A program made the translations under genes and the position numbers. This document shows positions 35,328-49,366 of a DNA stretch of 64,000 nucleotides, one piece after another. Origin of the DNA: Pseudoxanthomonas beigongshangi (GTDB lineage Bacteria > Pseudomonadota > Gammaproteobacteria > Xanthomonadales > Xanthomonadaceae). Position 1 is the stretch's first letter; every line of letters starts with the position of its first letter. A model generated the notes under the pieces. That model was not told the DNA's origin. It did no database searches and was given only the letters and a program-made list of their open reading frames with translations. The stretch lies in NCBI RefSeq assembly GCF_016820515.1, contig NZ_JADHDV010000003.1, forward strand, positions 62,001 to 126,000, written 5' to 3'.

Positions 35328-36629
35328 ATGTTCGGTTACTACTTCCAGCTTGCCCTGCGCAGCTTCAGGCGCAACAAGGTGCTGACCGCGCTGATGGTGC
35401 TGGCCATCGCGCTGGGCATCGGCGCCAGCATGACCACCCTGACCGTGTTCTACATCCTGTCCGGCGATCCGATGCCGGGCCGCAGCCACACCCTGTTCTA
35501 CCCGCAGATGGATCCGCAAAGCATGGACGGCTACACCGCTGGCGAAGAGCCGGAGGAGCAGGTGACGCGTTTCGACGCCGAGGCGCTGCTGCGCGAGAAG
35601 AAGGGCGATCGCCAGGCGCTGATGACCGGCGGCGGCGTCAGCATCGAGCCGGAGAAACAGGGCCTGTCCCCGTTCGTGGTGGACGCGCGCTACACCTCGG
35701 CCGATTTCTTCCCGATGTTCGACGCACCGTTCGCGCAGGGAACGCCCTGGAGCGCACGCGAGGACGATACCCAGGCGCGCGTGGCGGTGATCTCCCAGAA
35801 ACTCAACGAAAAGCTGTTCGACGGCGGCAACAGCGTGGGCAAGTCGATCCGCATCGACCAGAACGAGTTCCGCGTGATCGGCGTGCTGGAGGACTGGCGC
35901 CCCACCCCGCGCTTCTATGATCTGAACAGCGATCGCTACGGCGAGGTGGAGCAGGTGTTCCTGCCGTTCTCCACCGCGGTGAACATGAAGTTCGGCCGCA
36001 ACGGTTCGATGAACTGCTGGGGCGACAGCCAGGGCGACGAGACCGGCGTCAATGCGCCCTGCACGTGGATGCAGTACTGGGTGCAGTTGGATACGCCGGA
36101 AAAGGTGGAAGCCTACCGCCAGTACCTGGTGAATTACTCCGACCAGCAGCGCCGCGCCGGCCGTTTCGAGCGGCCAACCAACGTGCGCCTGCGCAACGTG
36201 ATGGAGTGGCTGGACTACAAGAAAGTCGTGCCCAGCGACGTGCGCCTGCAGACCTGGCTGGCATTCGGCTTCCTGCTGGTCTGCCTGATCAACACGGTGG
36301 GCCTGCTGCTGGCCAAGTTCATGCGTCGCTCCAGCGAAATCGGCGTGCGCCGCGCCCTGGGCGCCTCCAAGGGGGCGATCTTCACCCAGGCGCTGGTGGA
36401 GGCCGGCACCATCGGCCTGGCCGGCGGCGTGCTCGGACTGGGACTTGCCCTGCTGGGCCTGTGGGCAGTACGCCAGCAGCCGGCCAGCTACGCCGAACTG
36501 GCGCACCTGGACCCGGTGATGCTGCTGACCACGTTCGGCCTGGCGATCCTGGCCAGCGTGCTGGCGGGCTTGCTGCCCGCCTGGCGCGCCTGCCAGGTGA
36601 CCCCGGCCATCCAGCTCAAAACCCAATGA
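35328..36629 (+). CDS. FtsX/MacB-type permease, first of three
   Basis: A 433-residue permease: helix 1 about 20-45 (LTALMVLAIALGIGASMTTL), periplasmic core about 50-300 (contains WMQYWVQLDTPEKVEAY and several Cys), and three C-terminal helices near 310-330 (LAFGFLLVCLINTVGLLLAK), 360-385 and 395-420. The coupling segment is RRSSEIGVRRALGASKGAI. It starts ten bases after the ATPase stop. The periplasmic domain is larger than that of the third permease, so the three copies are not equivalent. Confidence 0.9.
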   Translation: MFGYYFQLALRSFRRNKVLTALMVLAIALGIGASMTTLTVFYILSGDPMPGRSHTLFYPQMDPQSMDGYTAGEEPEEQVTRFDAEALLREKKGDRQALMTGGGVSIEPEKQGLSPFVVDARYTSADFFPMFDAPFAQGTPWSAREDDTQARVAVISQKLNEKLFDGGNSVGKSIRIDQNEFRVIGVLEDWRPTPRFYDLNSDRYGEVEQVFLPFSTAVNMKFGRNGSMNCWGDSQGDETGVNAPCTWMQYWVQLDTPEKVEAYRQYLVNYSDQQRRAGRFERPTNVRLRNVMEWLDYKKVVPSDVRLQTWLAFGFLLVCLINTVGLLLAKFMRRSSEIGVRRALGASKGAIFTQALVEAGTIGLAGGVLGLGLALLGLWAVRQQPASYAELAHLDPVMLLTTFGLAILASVLAGLLPAWRACQVTPAIQLKTQ

Positions 36630-36717
36630 TCCAGTCGCCGCTCCGGCCGATGGACGCGCGGTAGCTCTCTCTCCCGCACGCCTCGGCCGGAACGGCAACT
36701 CTCCCGGAGCACACCTC

Positions 36718-37944
36718 ATGGATATCCGCCCCATCTTCACCGCGCTGCGCCGGCACAAGACCGCCGCCGCACTGATCGTCATCGAGGTCGCGCTGAGCTG
36801 CGCGATCATCTGCAACGCCCTGTTCCTGATCAACGGACGACTGGAGCGCATGGACCGCGTCAGCGGCCTGGCCGAGAAGGAAATCGTGCGCGTCCAGCTG
36901 GCCGGCATCGGCCGCGACGAGAATGCCGAAGCACTCACCAAGGCCGATCTGGCGGCATTGCGCGCCTTGCCCGGCGTGAAGGCAGCTTCGGTGACCAACC
37001 AGGTGGCATTCAACAACAGTTCCTGGAACAGCGGCGTCCGCCTGAACCAGCAGCAGACCCATCAGAATCTGAACGCCACCGTCTACATGGCGGACGATCA
37101 GTTCCTCGATACCCTCGGCCTGAACCTGGTGGCCGGGCGCAAGTTCAACAGCGATGAATTCCTCGAATGGGAAACGTTGAACAAGCCCGACACCCCCGGC
37201 ACCATCCCGTCGGCGATCATCACCCGCAGCATGGCCAACGCGCTCTATCCGGATGGCAGCGCACTGGGCAAGACGTTCTACAGCTGGGGCGATGAACCCA
37301 TCAAGATCATCGGTATCGTCGAACACCTGGTGCGGCCAAGCGAACAGGGCGGACCGACCGCGTACGAGTACTCGATGATGTTTCCGATCCGGGTGCCCTT
37401 CAACATGGGCGGCCATTTCCTGATCCGCACCGATCCCGAGCGCCGCGCCGAGGTGCTGAAGGCTGCGGTGGACGTGCTGCAGAAGAACAGCCCCAATCGG
37501 ATCATCCTGGAGCAGGACACCATCGAGGAGATGCGGAACGACTTCTACCGGCAGGACCGCTCGATGGCCTGGCTGCTGGTGGCGGTGTGCGTGGCGCTGC
37601 TGATCGTGACCGCGCTGGGCATCGTCGGCTTGGCCAGCTTCTGGGTGCAGCAGCGTTCCAAGCAGATCGGCGTGCGCCGGGCGCTGGGCGCGACCCGCCG
37701 GCAGATCCTGCGCTACTTCCAGACCGAGAACTTCCTACTGGCCTCGCTGGGCATCGTCATCGGCATGGCGCTGGCCTACGGCATCAACCAGGTGCTGATG
37801 GGCAAGTACGAGCTGGCGCGGTTGCCGCTGTACTACCTGCCGGTGGGCGCGGTGCTGCTGTGGCTGCTGGGCCAGATCTCGGTGCTCGGCCCGGCCATGC
37901 GCGCGGCGTCGGTGCCGCCGGCGGTGGCGACCCGTAGCGCTTGA
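36718..37944 (+). CDS. FtsX/MacB-type permease, second of three
   Basis: A 408-residue permease beginning MDIRPIFTALRRHKTAAALI. Helix 1 is about 17-40, the periplasmic core about 42-280 (GVKAASVTNQVAFNNSSWNS; MADDQFLDTLGLNLVAGRKF) and the FtsX helices about 285-310 (WLLVAVCVALLIVTALGIVG), 340-360 and 370-392. The coupling segment is QRSKQIGVRRALGATRRQI. It is closest in layout to the next gene, sharing the TNQV..NSWN element, so the two probably arose by duplication. Confidence 0.9.
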   Translation: MDIRPIFTALRRHKTAAALIVIEVALSCAIICNALFLINGRLERMDRVSGLAEKEIVRVQLAGIGRDENAEALTKADLAALRALPGVKAASVTNQVAFNNSSWNSGVRLNQQQTHQNLNATVYMADDQFLDTLGLNLVAGRKFNSDEFLEWETLNKPDTPGTIPSAIITRSMANALYPDGSALGKTFYSWGDEPIKIIGIVEHLVRPSEQGGPTAYEYSMMFPIRVPFNMGGHFLIRTDPERRAEVLKAAVDVLQKNSPNRIILEQDTIEEMRNDFYRQDRSMAWLLVAVCVALLIVTALGIVGLASFWVQQRSKQIGVRRALGATRRQILRYFQTENFLLASLGIVIGMALAYGINQVLMGKYELARLPLYYLPVGAVLLWLLGQISVLGPAMRAASVPPAVATRSA

Positions 37945-37965
37945 TCGGCCCGCCTGCCGCCCTCC

Positions 37966-37991
37966 GACTCCCCGCCCGACGGCGGGGAGTC
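37966..37991 (+). terminator. Strong hairpin inside the exporter operon
   Basis: GACTCCCCGCC (37966-37976) and GGCGGGGAGTC (37981-37991) form a perfect 11-bp stem with a CGAC loop, followed by TTCTTCC. It sits between the second and third permease genes and could attenuate the distal genes or protect the upstream message. Confidence 0.6.
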
Positions 37992-38010
37992 TTCTTCCGC
38001 CGGGTGAACC

Positions 38011-39234
38011 ATGGACCTTCGTTCCCTGTTTCGGATCCCCATCCTGCTGTGCCGGCACCGCGGCCTGGCCACGCTGCTGGTGCTGGAGGTCGCGGTTGGT
38101 TTCCTGCTGCTGTACCTCGCCTGGCAGGCACACTCGGCCTGGCAGCATGCGCGGACCGCACCCAGCGGAGTTTCCGAAGCCTCGTTGCTGGTCGTTCCGC
38201 CAATGGGCCGCGCGGCCACCGTCGTGGACGTGCCCGCGCTGATGCAGGCGCTGCGCGCCCTGCCCGGCGTCGAGGCCGCGGTCGCGACCAACCAGGTTCC
38301 GTACGCGCGCAACTCGTGGAACGCCGCCGTGGGCGACCGCCCGCCGGTCGGCCGTGATCGGATCGCCAGCATCTACATGGGCGGCGCGGACATGCCCCGC
38401 GCGCTTGGCCTGGACATCGCCGCCGGCCGCGACTTGCTCGCTTCGGAAGATCAGGTCATGACGCCGGACGCCGGCGACGGCAGCGCGCTGCCCGCGCTGG
38501 TCACCCGTTCGCTGGCCGAGGATCTGTATCCGGGCGGGCCGGTGCTGGGCCGGCCGGTGAGTGGCCTGCAGCGACCGGCGCGGATTGTCGGCGTCGTCGA
38601 CCGCGCGCCGCTGCCGCTGGGCAGTCGCGGTCACGCCTCGCCGGGCGCGGCGCTCTTCCTGCCGTTGCGTCCAGGCGATGCATCGTGGGCGCATCTGCTG
38701 ATCCGCACCGCGCCGGAACAACGCGACGTGGTGGCGCAGCGGGTCCATGCCTTGCTCGTCGCGAGCTTCCCCGAACGACCGGTCGCCATGCCGTTGCGGA
38801 TGGACGAGATGCGCCTGGATACCCTGCACGCGGAGCGTCGCTGGATGTGGACGACACTCGCCTGCGCGGCCGGCTGGTGGCTGCTGACGCTGCTGAGCCT
38901 GGGCGTGGCCGGCCAGTTGTGGGTGCAGCAAAGCGCGCTGCGGATCAGCCTGCATCGCGCGGTCGGCGCGACCGCGCGGCAGATCCGGCTGGCGGTGCGC
39001 TGGGAACATTTCCTGATCACCCTGGCGGGCATCGGCCTGGGCGCCGTCGCCGCGCGCGCACTGCTCCACCGCCTGCCCGCGCCGTGGACCCTGGAACCCG
39101 CCTCGCCACTGTGGCTGGCCGGCGCGGCACTGGTGATCATGGCGGTGGCGCAACTCGCCGCGACCTGGCCCGCGCGCCGCGCCGCCAACGTCGCGCCGGA
39201 GCGCGTGACGCGCAAGCCCTGGGTTAGGCTATAG
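38011..39234 (+). CDS. FtsX/MacB-type permease, third of three
   Basis: A 407-residue permease, MDLRSLFRIPILLCRHRGLA. Helix 1 is about 18-38; the periplasmic core contains VATNQVPYARNSWNAAVGD and MGGADMPRALGLDIAAGRDL, like the second permease. FtsX helices are about 285-305 (WMWTTLACAAGWWLLTLLSL), 335-355 and 370-390. The coupling segment QSALRISLHRAVGATARQIR lacks the usual acidic residue and differs from the xIGVRRALGA form in its neighbours, so this copy may couple differently to the ATPase. It lies downstream of a hairpin and ends two bases before the regulator. Confidence 0.85.
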   Translation: MDLRSLFRIPILLCRHRGLATLLVLEVAVGFLLLYLAWQAHSAWQHARTAPSGVSEASLLVVPPMGRAATVVDVPALMQALRALPGVEAAVATNQVPYARNSWNAAVGDRPPVGRDRIASIYMGGADMPRALGLDIAAGRDLLASEDQVMTPDAGDGSALPALVTRSLAEDLYPGGPVLGRPVSGLQRPARIVGVVDRAPLPLGSRGHASPGAALFLPLRPGDASWAHLLIRTAPEQRDVVAQRVHALLVASFPERPVAMPLRMDEMRLDTLHAERRWMWTTLACAAGWWLLTLLSLGVAGQLWVQQSALRISLHRAVGATARQIRLAVRWEHFLITLAGIGLGAVAARALLHRLPAPWTLEPASPLWLAGAALVIMAVAQLAATWPARRAANVAPERVTRKPWVRL

Positions 39235-39236
39235 GC

Positions 39237-40570
<1,334 letters not shown>

Positions 40571-40574
<4 letters not shown>

Positions 40575-41908
40575 CCCGTCGCTCGCTCGCCGGTCGCCTG
40601 TTGCTGTGGCTGCTGCCTTCGATGGCGGTGGCGATCGGGCTGCCGCTGCTGCTGCACCGCTGGCTGGACGACGACCGGCTGGCGTTCCTGTTGTCGGCAC
40701 TGATCGTGCTGCCGCTGGTCATGCTGGCCGTGCGGCGAGCGCTGGCGCCGATGAATTCGCTGTTCCGCGCCTTGTCCGGCAGCGTGAACAGTTATCGCGA
40801 CGGCGAGTACAACTTCGGCATCCATTGGGACAGCCCGGACGAACTCGGCGCACTGGTGGCCTCCCACAGCGAACTGGGCGACGTGCTGCGCGAACAGCGC
40901 CAGAGCCTGGTGCAGCGCGAACTGCTGCTGGACACCATGGTGCAGAACACACCGGTGGCGATGCTGCTGCTGGCCACCGGCGGCGATGGCGTGCGCCGGG
41001 TCGTGTTCGCCAATGTCGCCGCGCGCAAGCTGTTGCATGGCGGCTGGAAACTGGAGGGGCAGAATTTCGACCTGCTGCTGGAAAGCGCGCCGGTGGAAAT
41101 GCGCGAGGCATTGTCGCGCGGCGGCGACAGCCTGTTCGCGGTGGCCCAGGCCGACAGCGAGGAGGAGGAACAGGTCTACCACCTGGCGCGCCGCTACTTC
41201 CGCCTCAATGGCCGTCGCCACGAACTGCTGCTGCTGCGCCTGCTGACCAGCGAACTGCGCCGGCAGGAAGTGATGACCTGGAAGAAGGTCATCCGCGTGA
41301 TCAGTCACGAACTCAACAATTCGCTGGCGCCCATCGCCTCGCTGGCCCACTCGGGCAGCGAGCTGATCCGACGCGGCCGCCATGACCGGCTGGAGGAGAT
41401 CTTCGCGACCATCGAGGATCGCGCCCGCCATCTGGAAGGCTTCATCCGCGGCTACGCGCGTTTCGCCAAGCTGCCGCAACCGCAGCTGCAGACAATCCAT
41501 TGGAACACCTGGCTGGAAGGCCTGCGTCGGCAGATCACCTTCCAGTTGGAAATGCCCGCGGACGACCTGAGCAGCCGCATCGATCCGGCCCAGTTGGAAC
41601 AAGCCCTGCTCAACCTGCTGAAAAATGCCCACGAATCGGGTTCCAGCGTGGACGGCGTTGCGATGAAGGTCACCCGCCTGCCGGACTGGATCCGCCTGGA
41701 AGTGATGGATCGCGGCAGCGGCATGAATGATGCCGTGCTGCAGAACGCGCTGGTGCCGTTCTATTCGACCAAGCGCAACGGCACCGGCCTGGGCCTGGCG
41801 CTGACCCGCGAAATCGTCGAGGCCCACGGCGGCCGCCTGTCCCTGCACAACCGCGAAGGCGGCGGCCTGTGCGTGGCGATCCAGCTGCCGGACAATCCGG
41901 GTGCCTGA
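40571..41908 (+). CDS. NtrY-like sensor histidine kinase
   Basis: A 445-residue kinase overlapping the regulator gene by ATGA. Two N-terminal helices (about 8-28 and 38-55) are separated by a very short loop, so there is almost no periplasmic sensor. A HAMP-like linker and a PAS-like segment (about 120-225) follow. The H-box is VISHELNNSLAPI with His246; the ATP domain has LLNLLKNAHES (N box), DRGSGM (G1) and GTGLGLAL (G2). It phosphorylates the NtrC-type regulator at 39237. A short loop suggests it senses the membrane or the transporter itself. Confidence 0.93.
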
Positions 41909-41932
41909 GGCGTCGCGCGCACCCTCCCTTCC

Positions 41933-42028
41933 TGTGGGAGCGACGTAAGTCGCGATACGCGGAACACCCGGCATGCATCGTGATACGAATGCATGTGGCA
42001 AAGGCTCGCGACTCACGTCGCTCCCACA
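41933..42028. repeat. REP-like inverted repeat
   Basis: Two 23-nt arms (41933-41955 and 42006-42028) are inverse copies with one mismatch, core GGGAGCGACGT. The 50-bp spacer is not conserved coding sequence. It lies between the convergent kinase and glmU genes. Confidence 0.7.
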
Positions 42029-42043
42029 TGACAGATTGCGGTC

Positions 42044-42121
42044 CCGTAGAGCGGAGCTTGCTCCGCTGCACGGAAATCATCACCGCTTCCTGAAACCCCG
42101 CGAGCCGGGCAAGCCCGGCTC
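42044..42121. repeat. REP-like palindromes next to glmU
   Basis: CCCGTAGAGCGGAGCTTGCT begins a short palindrome (stem GCGGAGC 42051-42057, GCTCCGC 42060-42066) that recurs at 53076-53100. A second hairpin, GAGCCGGGC / GCCCGGCTC (42102-42121), lies five bases beyond the glmU stop and may terminate glmU. Confidence 0.65.
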
Positions 42122-42125
42122 CCCC

Positions 42126-43493
42126 TCAGGATTTCTTCTTGGGGCGCTGCCAGCCCTCGATGCTGGCCTGACGACCTCGGGCGACGGTGAGCTGATCGGC
42201 CGGCGCATTCTTGGTGATTACCGACCCCGCGCCGATGGTCGCGTTGCGGCCCAGCGTCACCGGCGCCACCAGGGAGGAATTGGAACCGACGAACACGCCG
42301 TCCTCGATGGTGGTGGTGGACTTGTTGACGCCATCGTAATTGCAGGTGATGGTGCCCGCGCCGATGTTGACGCCGGCGCCGATGACGGCGTCGCCGAGAT
42401 AGGTCAGGTGATTGGCCTTGCTGCCCAGGCCCAGGGTGATCTTCTTGGTCTCGACGAAGTTGCCGATGTGCACGCTGTCGGCCAGCACGGTGCCCGGACG
42501 CAGGCGCGCATACGGGCCAATCTGGGCCTTGTCACCGCAGACCACGCCTTCCAGATCGCAGTGGGCACGCACCACGGTGCCGGCGCCCAGCTTGACGTCC
42601 TTCAGGCGGGTGAACGCGCCGATGCGCACGCCATCACCCAGTTCGACTTCGCCTTCCAGGATCACGTCCACGTCGATTTCGACATCGCGCCCCACCTTCA
42701 CGGTACCCCGCTGATCGAAGCGCGACGGATCCAGCATGCGCGCGCCCTGCGTGCACAGCGCGCGCGCGGCGCGCAACTGGTACGCGCGTTCCAGCTGCGA
42801 CAGCTGCCAGGGATCGTTGGCGCCCTCGGCTTCGATCGGATCGGCCACCAGCACCATCTCGGCCGGGCTGAACTCGCCCGCGGCCGAAGCGAAGATGTCG
42901 GTCAGGTAGTACTCGCCCTGGACGTTGTGGTTGGACAGCGCCGACAGCCAGCGCCGCAGCGCGGTGGATTCGGCGGCGATGATGCCGGTGTTGATGGTGC
43001 GGATGCGCCGCTGTTCGTCACTGGCGTCCTTGTGCTCGACGATGGCGGCGATCCGGCCCTCGGCATCACGCACGATGCGCCCGTATCCGCTCGGATCCTC
43101 CGGCTCGGCCACCAGCACGGCGACCCGGCCGGGCGCGGCCAGCAGGCGTTGCAGGGTCTCGGCCCGGGTCAGCGGCACGTCGCCGTACAGCACCAGCACG
43201 CTGGCGGCATCCGGCACCTGCGGCATGGCCTGGGCCACCGCATGGCCGGTGCCCAATTGCTGGGCCTGGTGCGCCCATTGCAGATCCGGCTGATCGGCGA
43301 GTGCAGCCTGCACCTGATCGCCGCCATGCCCATACACCACGTGGATGCCGGCCGGCGCCAGCGCCCGCGCCGCCTCGATGACATGGGCAAGCATCGGCCG
43401 CCCGGCAATCGGCTGCAGCACCTTCGGCAGCGCCGACTTCATGCGCTTGCCTTCGCCGGCGGCCAGGATGATGACGTGCAGGGGGTGGGTCAT
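42126..43493 (-). CDS. glmU: Bifunctional UDP-GlcNAc pyrophosphorylase / GlcN-1-P acetyltransferase GlmU
   Basis: A 455-residue bifunctional enzyme. The N-terminal uridylyltransferase (1-228) starts with [19 protein letters not shown] and has QLGTGHAV and YGDVPL. The C-terminal left-handed beta helix (about 250-440) carries the acetyltransferase residues in [30 protein letters not shown] and [10 protein letters not shown]. It makes UDP-GlcNAc for peptidoglycan and LPS from the GlcN-1-P derived from GlmS product. Transcribed alone. Confidence 0.98.
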   Translation of the reverse strand: MTHPLHVIILAAGEGKRMKSALPKVLQPIAGRPMLAHVIEAARALAPAGIHVVYGHGGDQVQAALADQPDLQWAHQAQQLGTGHAVAQAMPQVPDAASVLVLYGDVPLTRAETLQRLLAAPGRVAVLVAEPEDPSGYGRIVRDAEGRIAAIVEHKDASDEQRRIRTINTGIIAAESTALRRWLSALSNHNVQGEYYLTDIFASAAGEFSPAEMVLVADPIEAEGANDPWQLSQLERAYQLRAARALCTQGARMLDPSRFDQRGTVKVGRDVEIDVDVILEGEVELGDGVRIGAFTRLKDVKLGAGTVVRAHCDLEGVVCGDKAQIGPYARLRPGTVLADSVHIGNFVETKKITLGLGSKANHLTYLGDAVIGAGVNIGAGTITCNYDGVNKSTTTIEDGVFVGSNSSLVAPVTLGRNATIGAGSVITKNAPADQLTVARGRQASIEGWQRPKKKS

Positions 43494-43553
43494 TGGCGTT
43501 CCTGTAGAGACAGTCCTTGAAGCTCGATTCTAAGCCACCGTCGCGGGTAGCAT

Positions 43554-43967
43554 GTGCGCTCCCCGATTTTCGCCGGCATCTCTTTGAGCCTGTTGCAGCA
43601 AGCGCCCCGTTACGTCATTGCCGGCATCTTCCAGTTGCTGCTGGACTGGCTGCTGTTCGTGGCCCTGACCGCGCTGGGTGTGGCGCCGGCACCGGCCAAC
43701 CTGGCCGGCCGCGCCAGCGGCGCGCTGCTCGGTTTCTGGCTCAACGGGCGCTGGACGTTCGCGCAGTCGGGCAGGCCCAAGCTGGGGTGGCGCCGGCTGC
43801 TCCGCTTCATCGTGGTCTGGCTGACGCTGACACTGGTCAGCACATGGCTGGTCGCCGCCATCGCCGCCGGGCTTGGCCTGCAGCAGGCCTGGCTGGCCAA
43901 ACCGCTCGTTGAAGGTGGCCTGGCGGTGGTCGCCTTCTTCCTCTGGCGTCACATCGTCTATCGCTGA
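43554..43967 (+). CDS. GtrA-like membrane protein
   Basis: A 137-residue protein with four helices: about 20-40 (YVIAGIFQLLLDWLLFVALT), 43-62, 82-105 (LLRFIVVWLTLTLVSTWLV) and 115-133. The pattern Y.iaG..q...D...f..L...G and the FWLNGRWTF segment are those of GtrA proteins, thought to flip polyprenyl-linked sugars. No ATG fits; GTG 43554 is used. It is divergent from glmU and convergent with atpC. Confidence 0.8.
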   Translation: MRSPIFAGISLSLLQQAPRYVIAGIFQLLLDWLLFVALTALGVAPAPANLAGRASGALLGFWLNGRWTFAQSGRPKLGWRRLLRFIVVWLTLTLVSTWLVAAIAAGLGLQQAWLAKPLVEGGLAVVAFFLWRHIVYR

Positions 43968-44048
43968 GGAAGGGTTCCTCACGCATCGCGGTGGTCAATC
44001 GCGGCAGACGACCTGCGCCAGCCCTGCCTGCGCGGCCGACGGAAAAGA

Positions 44049-44075
44049 AAAACGCCGGCCCAGGGCCGGCGTTTT
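44049..44075 (-). terminator. Bidirectional terminator after the atp operon
   Basis: AAAACGCCGGCC (44049-44060) and GGCCGGCGTTTT (44064-44075) form a perfect 12-bp stem with a three-base loop, flanked by A runs on one side and T runs on the other. It can stop both atpC and the convergent gtrA-like gene. Confidence 0.9.
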
Positions 44076-44102
44076 CCATGACGCGGAATGGAATCGCGCG
44101 GT

Positions 44103-44525
44103 TCAGTGCTTCAGGTTCTTGCGCAGGCGCTCCAGCGCGCTCAGCTGGGCGATGCTCATGGCCAGCTGGGCCTGGGCTTCCTCGGCGCTCATCTTCGGAT
44201 CCTTGTTGGCCAGGACGCGCTCGGCTTCTTCCTTGACCTTGCGGACCGAGGCTTCGTCGATGTCCTGCGCGCGGATCGCGGTGTCGGCCAGCACGGTGAC
44301 GACCTGCGGCTGCACTTCCAGGATGCCGCCGGAGATGGCGAAGTCCAGGTGTTCGCCGTTCGGCAGGGTCACCACCACCTTGCCCGGCTTGAGGCGGGTG
44401 ATCAGCGGCGCGTGCTTGGGCGCGATGCCCAGTTCGCCGAGCTCGCCGGTGGCGACGACCAGGGTGGCTTCACCGTGGAAGATTTCCTGTTCGGCGCTGA
44501 CGATGTCGCAACGGATGGTGCTCAT
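44103..44525 (-). CDS. atpC: ATP synthase epsilon subunit AtpC
   Basis: A 140-residue F1 epsilon subunit: [20 protein letters not shown], the beta-sandwich with [19 protein letters not shown] and the C-terminal helical hairpin (about 88-138, [33 protein letters not shown]). It couples rotation of the c-ring to F1 and can inhibit hydrolysis. Last gene of the operon. The gap to atpD is 153 bases, filled by GGGATTC repeats. Confidence 0.96.
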   Translation of the reverse strand: MSTIRCDIVSAEQEIFHGEATLVVATGELGELGIAPKHAPLITRLKPGKVVVTLPNGEHLDFAISGGILEVQPQVVTVLADTAIRAQDIDEASVRKVKEEAERVLANKDPKMSAEEAQAQLAMSIAQLSALERLRKNLKH

Positions 44526-44678
44526 GTTACCTCGCTGTCGCGGGGCGGGATTCGGGATTCGGGATTCGGGATTCGGCAAGCGCCGAAGCGCTCCTCATCC
44601 ACACCCTATCCAGCACGAATCCCGCTCTTGCGAATCTCTAATCCCGAATCCCGAATCCCGAATCCCAAGGAGGAGCGC
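44526..44678. repeat. Heptad repeat hairpin between atpD and atpC
   Basis: Four tandem copies of GGGATTC-type heptads (about 44547-44575) face three or four copies of the inverse, CCCGAAT (about 44642-44668). The arms would fold into a long hairpin in the atp transcript. Confidence 0.75.
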
Positions 44679-46230
<1,552 letters not shown>

Positions 46231-47094
46231 TTACACCGCCGCCGCGCCGCCGACGATTTCCGAGATTTCCTGGGTGATCGCCGCCTGGCGGGCCTTGTTG
46301 TAGACCAGGTTCAGGGTGCCGATCAGCTTGGTCGCGTTGTCGCTGGCGGCCTTCATGGCCACCATGCGCGCGGCGTGCTCGGATGCCAGGTTCTCCAGCA
46401 CCGACTGGTACACCAGCGCCTCGATGTAGCGGGTGATCACGTGGTCCAGCACGGTCGCCGCATCGGGTTCGTAGATGTAGTCCCAATCGTGGTGGGCCAC
46501 CTGCGTCTCCGCCGCCGGCAGCGGCAGCAGCTGGTCGAACGAGGCGCGCTGCGTCATGGTGTTGACGAAGCCGTTGTACACCACGAACACGCGATCCAGC
46601 TTGCCTTCGGTGTAGGCATCCAGCATGACCTTGATGACGCCGATCAGCTGGTCCAGCTTGGGGCTGTCGCCGAGGTGGGACACGCTGCCGACCAGGTTGA
46701 CCTTGATCCGGCGGAAGAACACCGAGGCCTTCTGGCCGATGGTGACCACGTCGACCTCGGCACCCTTGTCCTGCCAGCCGCGCACTTCGCCCAGCATCTT
46801 GCGGAACAGGTTGTTGTTGAGGCCGCCAGCCAGGCCGCGATCCGACGAGATGACGATGTAGCCCACCCGCTTCACTTCCGGCCGCTCGACCATGAAGGGA
46901 TGCTGGTAATCGGTGTTGGCCTGGGCCAGGTGGCCGATGACCTGCTTCATCGCCCGCGCGTACGGGCGCGAGGTCTTCATGCGGTCCTGCGCCTTCCGGA
47001 TCTTGGAAGCCGAGACCATCTCGAGCGCGCGCGTCACCTTGCGGGTGTTCTGCACGCTCTTGATCTTGGTTTTGATTTCGCGTCCGCCTGCCAT
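46231..47094 (-). CDS. atpG: ATP synthase gamma subunit AtpG
   Basis: A 287-residue rotor subunit: [20 protein letters not shown] (N-terminal helix with the classic [15 protein letters not shown]), the Rossmann-like middle ([20 protein letters not shown]) and the C-terminal helix ([20 protein letters not shown]). It is the central shaft of F1 and turns inside the alpha3beta3 ring. Normal length. Confidence 0.97.
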   Translation of the reverse strand: MAGGREIKTKIKSVQNTRKVTRALEMVSASKIRKAQDRMKTSRPYARAMKQVIGHLAQANTDYQHPFMVERPEVKRVGYIVISSDRGLAGGLNNNLFRKMLGEVRGWQDKGAEVDVVTIGQKASVFFRRIKVNLVGSVSHLGDSPKLDQLIGVIKVMLDAYTEGKLDRVFVVYNGFVNTMTQRASFDQLLPLPAAETQVAHHDWDYIYEPDAATVLDHVITRYIEALVYQSVLENLASEHAARMVAMKAASDNATKLIGTLNLVYNKARQAAITQEISEIVGGAAAV

Positions 47095-47203
47095 CTCTGC
47101 TCGCTCTGCTCGCGGGAATCGGGAATGGAGAATCGGGAATCGGCCAGGCCGTCCGCTTCTGCGCTCTTACGATTCCCTAATCCCGATTCCCGAATCCCGG
47201 CTC
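47095..47203. repeat. Heptad repeat hairpin between atpA and atpG
   Basis: GGGAATC units (about 47114-47142) face GATTCCC units (about 47171-47198), again as convergent arms in a 109-base gap of the operon. Confidence 0.7.
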
Positions 47204-48751
<1,548 letters not shown>

Positions 48752-48762
48752 TTTGGTTTCCT

Positions 48763-48815
48763 GTAGGGTGGGCCTCGGCCCACCATCATGTTCGGTGGGC
48801 CGAGGCCCACCCTAC
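48763..48815. repeat. Perfect 22-bp inverted repeat between atpH and atpA
   Basis: Arms at 48763-48784 and 48794-48815 are perfect inverse copies (core GGTGGGCCTCGGCCCACC), separated by nine bases. Each arm is itself partly palindromic. It occupies nearly the whole atpH-atpA gap (72 bases) and its sequence is unrelated to the heptad repeats of the other gaps. Confidence 0.85.
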
Positions 48816-48823
48816 GTTTCTTG

Positions 48824-49351
48824 TCAGTGCGTGAGCGCGGTCTGCAGGCGCGACAGCTTGCCCTTGAGCGAGCCGTCGATGACCACTTCGCCCGCGTCGA
48901 TCACCGCGCCGCCGATCAGCGACTCGTCGATGGCGGTTTCCACCACGACGTCGCGACCCAGGCGCTTCTTCAGCGCGACCTTGATCGCGTCCAGCTCGCC
49001 GGCCGGCAATGCCACCGCCGAGGTGACCTTGGCGCGGACGATGTGCTCGGCCTCGGCGCGCAGTTCCTCGAACAGCGCGGCGACTTCCGGCAGCTGCGGC
49101 AGGCGACGGGCTTCGGCCAGCAGCGACAGGAAGCGGGTGAACGACTCGCTGGCGCCTTCCGGAGCCAGCAGCGCGACCGCCTGGGCCTGCGGCAGTTCCG
49201 GGTTGGGCAGCAGCGCGGCGACCTGCGGATCGGCGGCGACGCGCGCGGCAAAGCCGAGCGCGTCGGACCACGCGACGAGGGCGCTTTCGTCACGCGCGGC
49301 CGCGAAGGCGGCACGGGCGTAGGGACGGGCGACGGTTAGGGCCTGGCTCAT
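48824..49351 (-). CDS. atpH: ATP synthase delta subunit AtpH
   Basis: A 175-residue stalk subunit: MSQALTVARPYARAAFAAAR and the C-terminal LGRDVVVETAIDESLIGGAV, with KLSRLQTALTH at the end. It clamps the alpha subunits to the b-subunit peripheral stalk. Normal length. It starts 15 bases after atpF. Confidence 0.96.
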   Translation of the reverse strand: MSQALTVARPYARAAFAAARDESALVAWSDALGFAARVAADPQVAALLPNPELPQAQAVALLAPEGASESFTRFLSLLAEARRLPQLPEVAALFEELRAEAEHIVRAKVTSAVALPAGELDAIKVALKKRLGRDVVVETAIDESLIGGAVIDAGEVVIDGSLKGKLSRLQTALTH

Positions 49352-49366
49352 CGTTCAGCGATCCCG

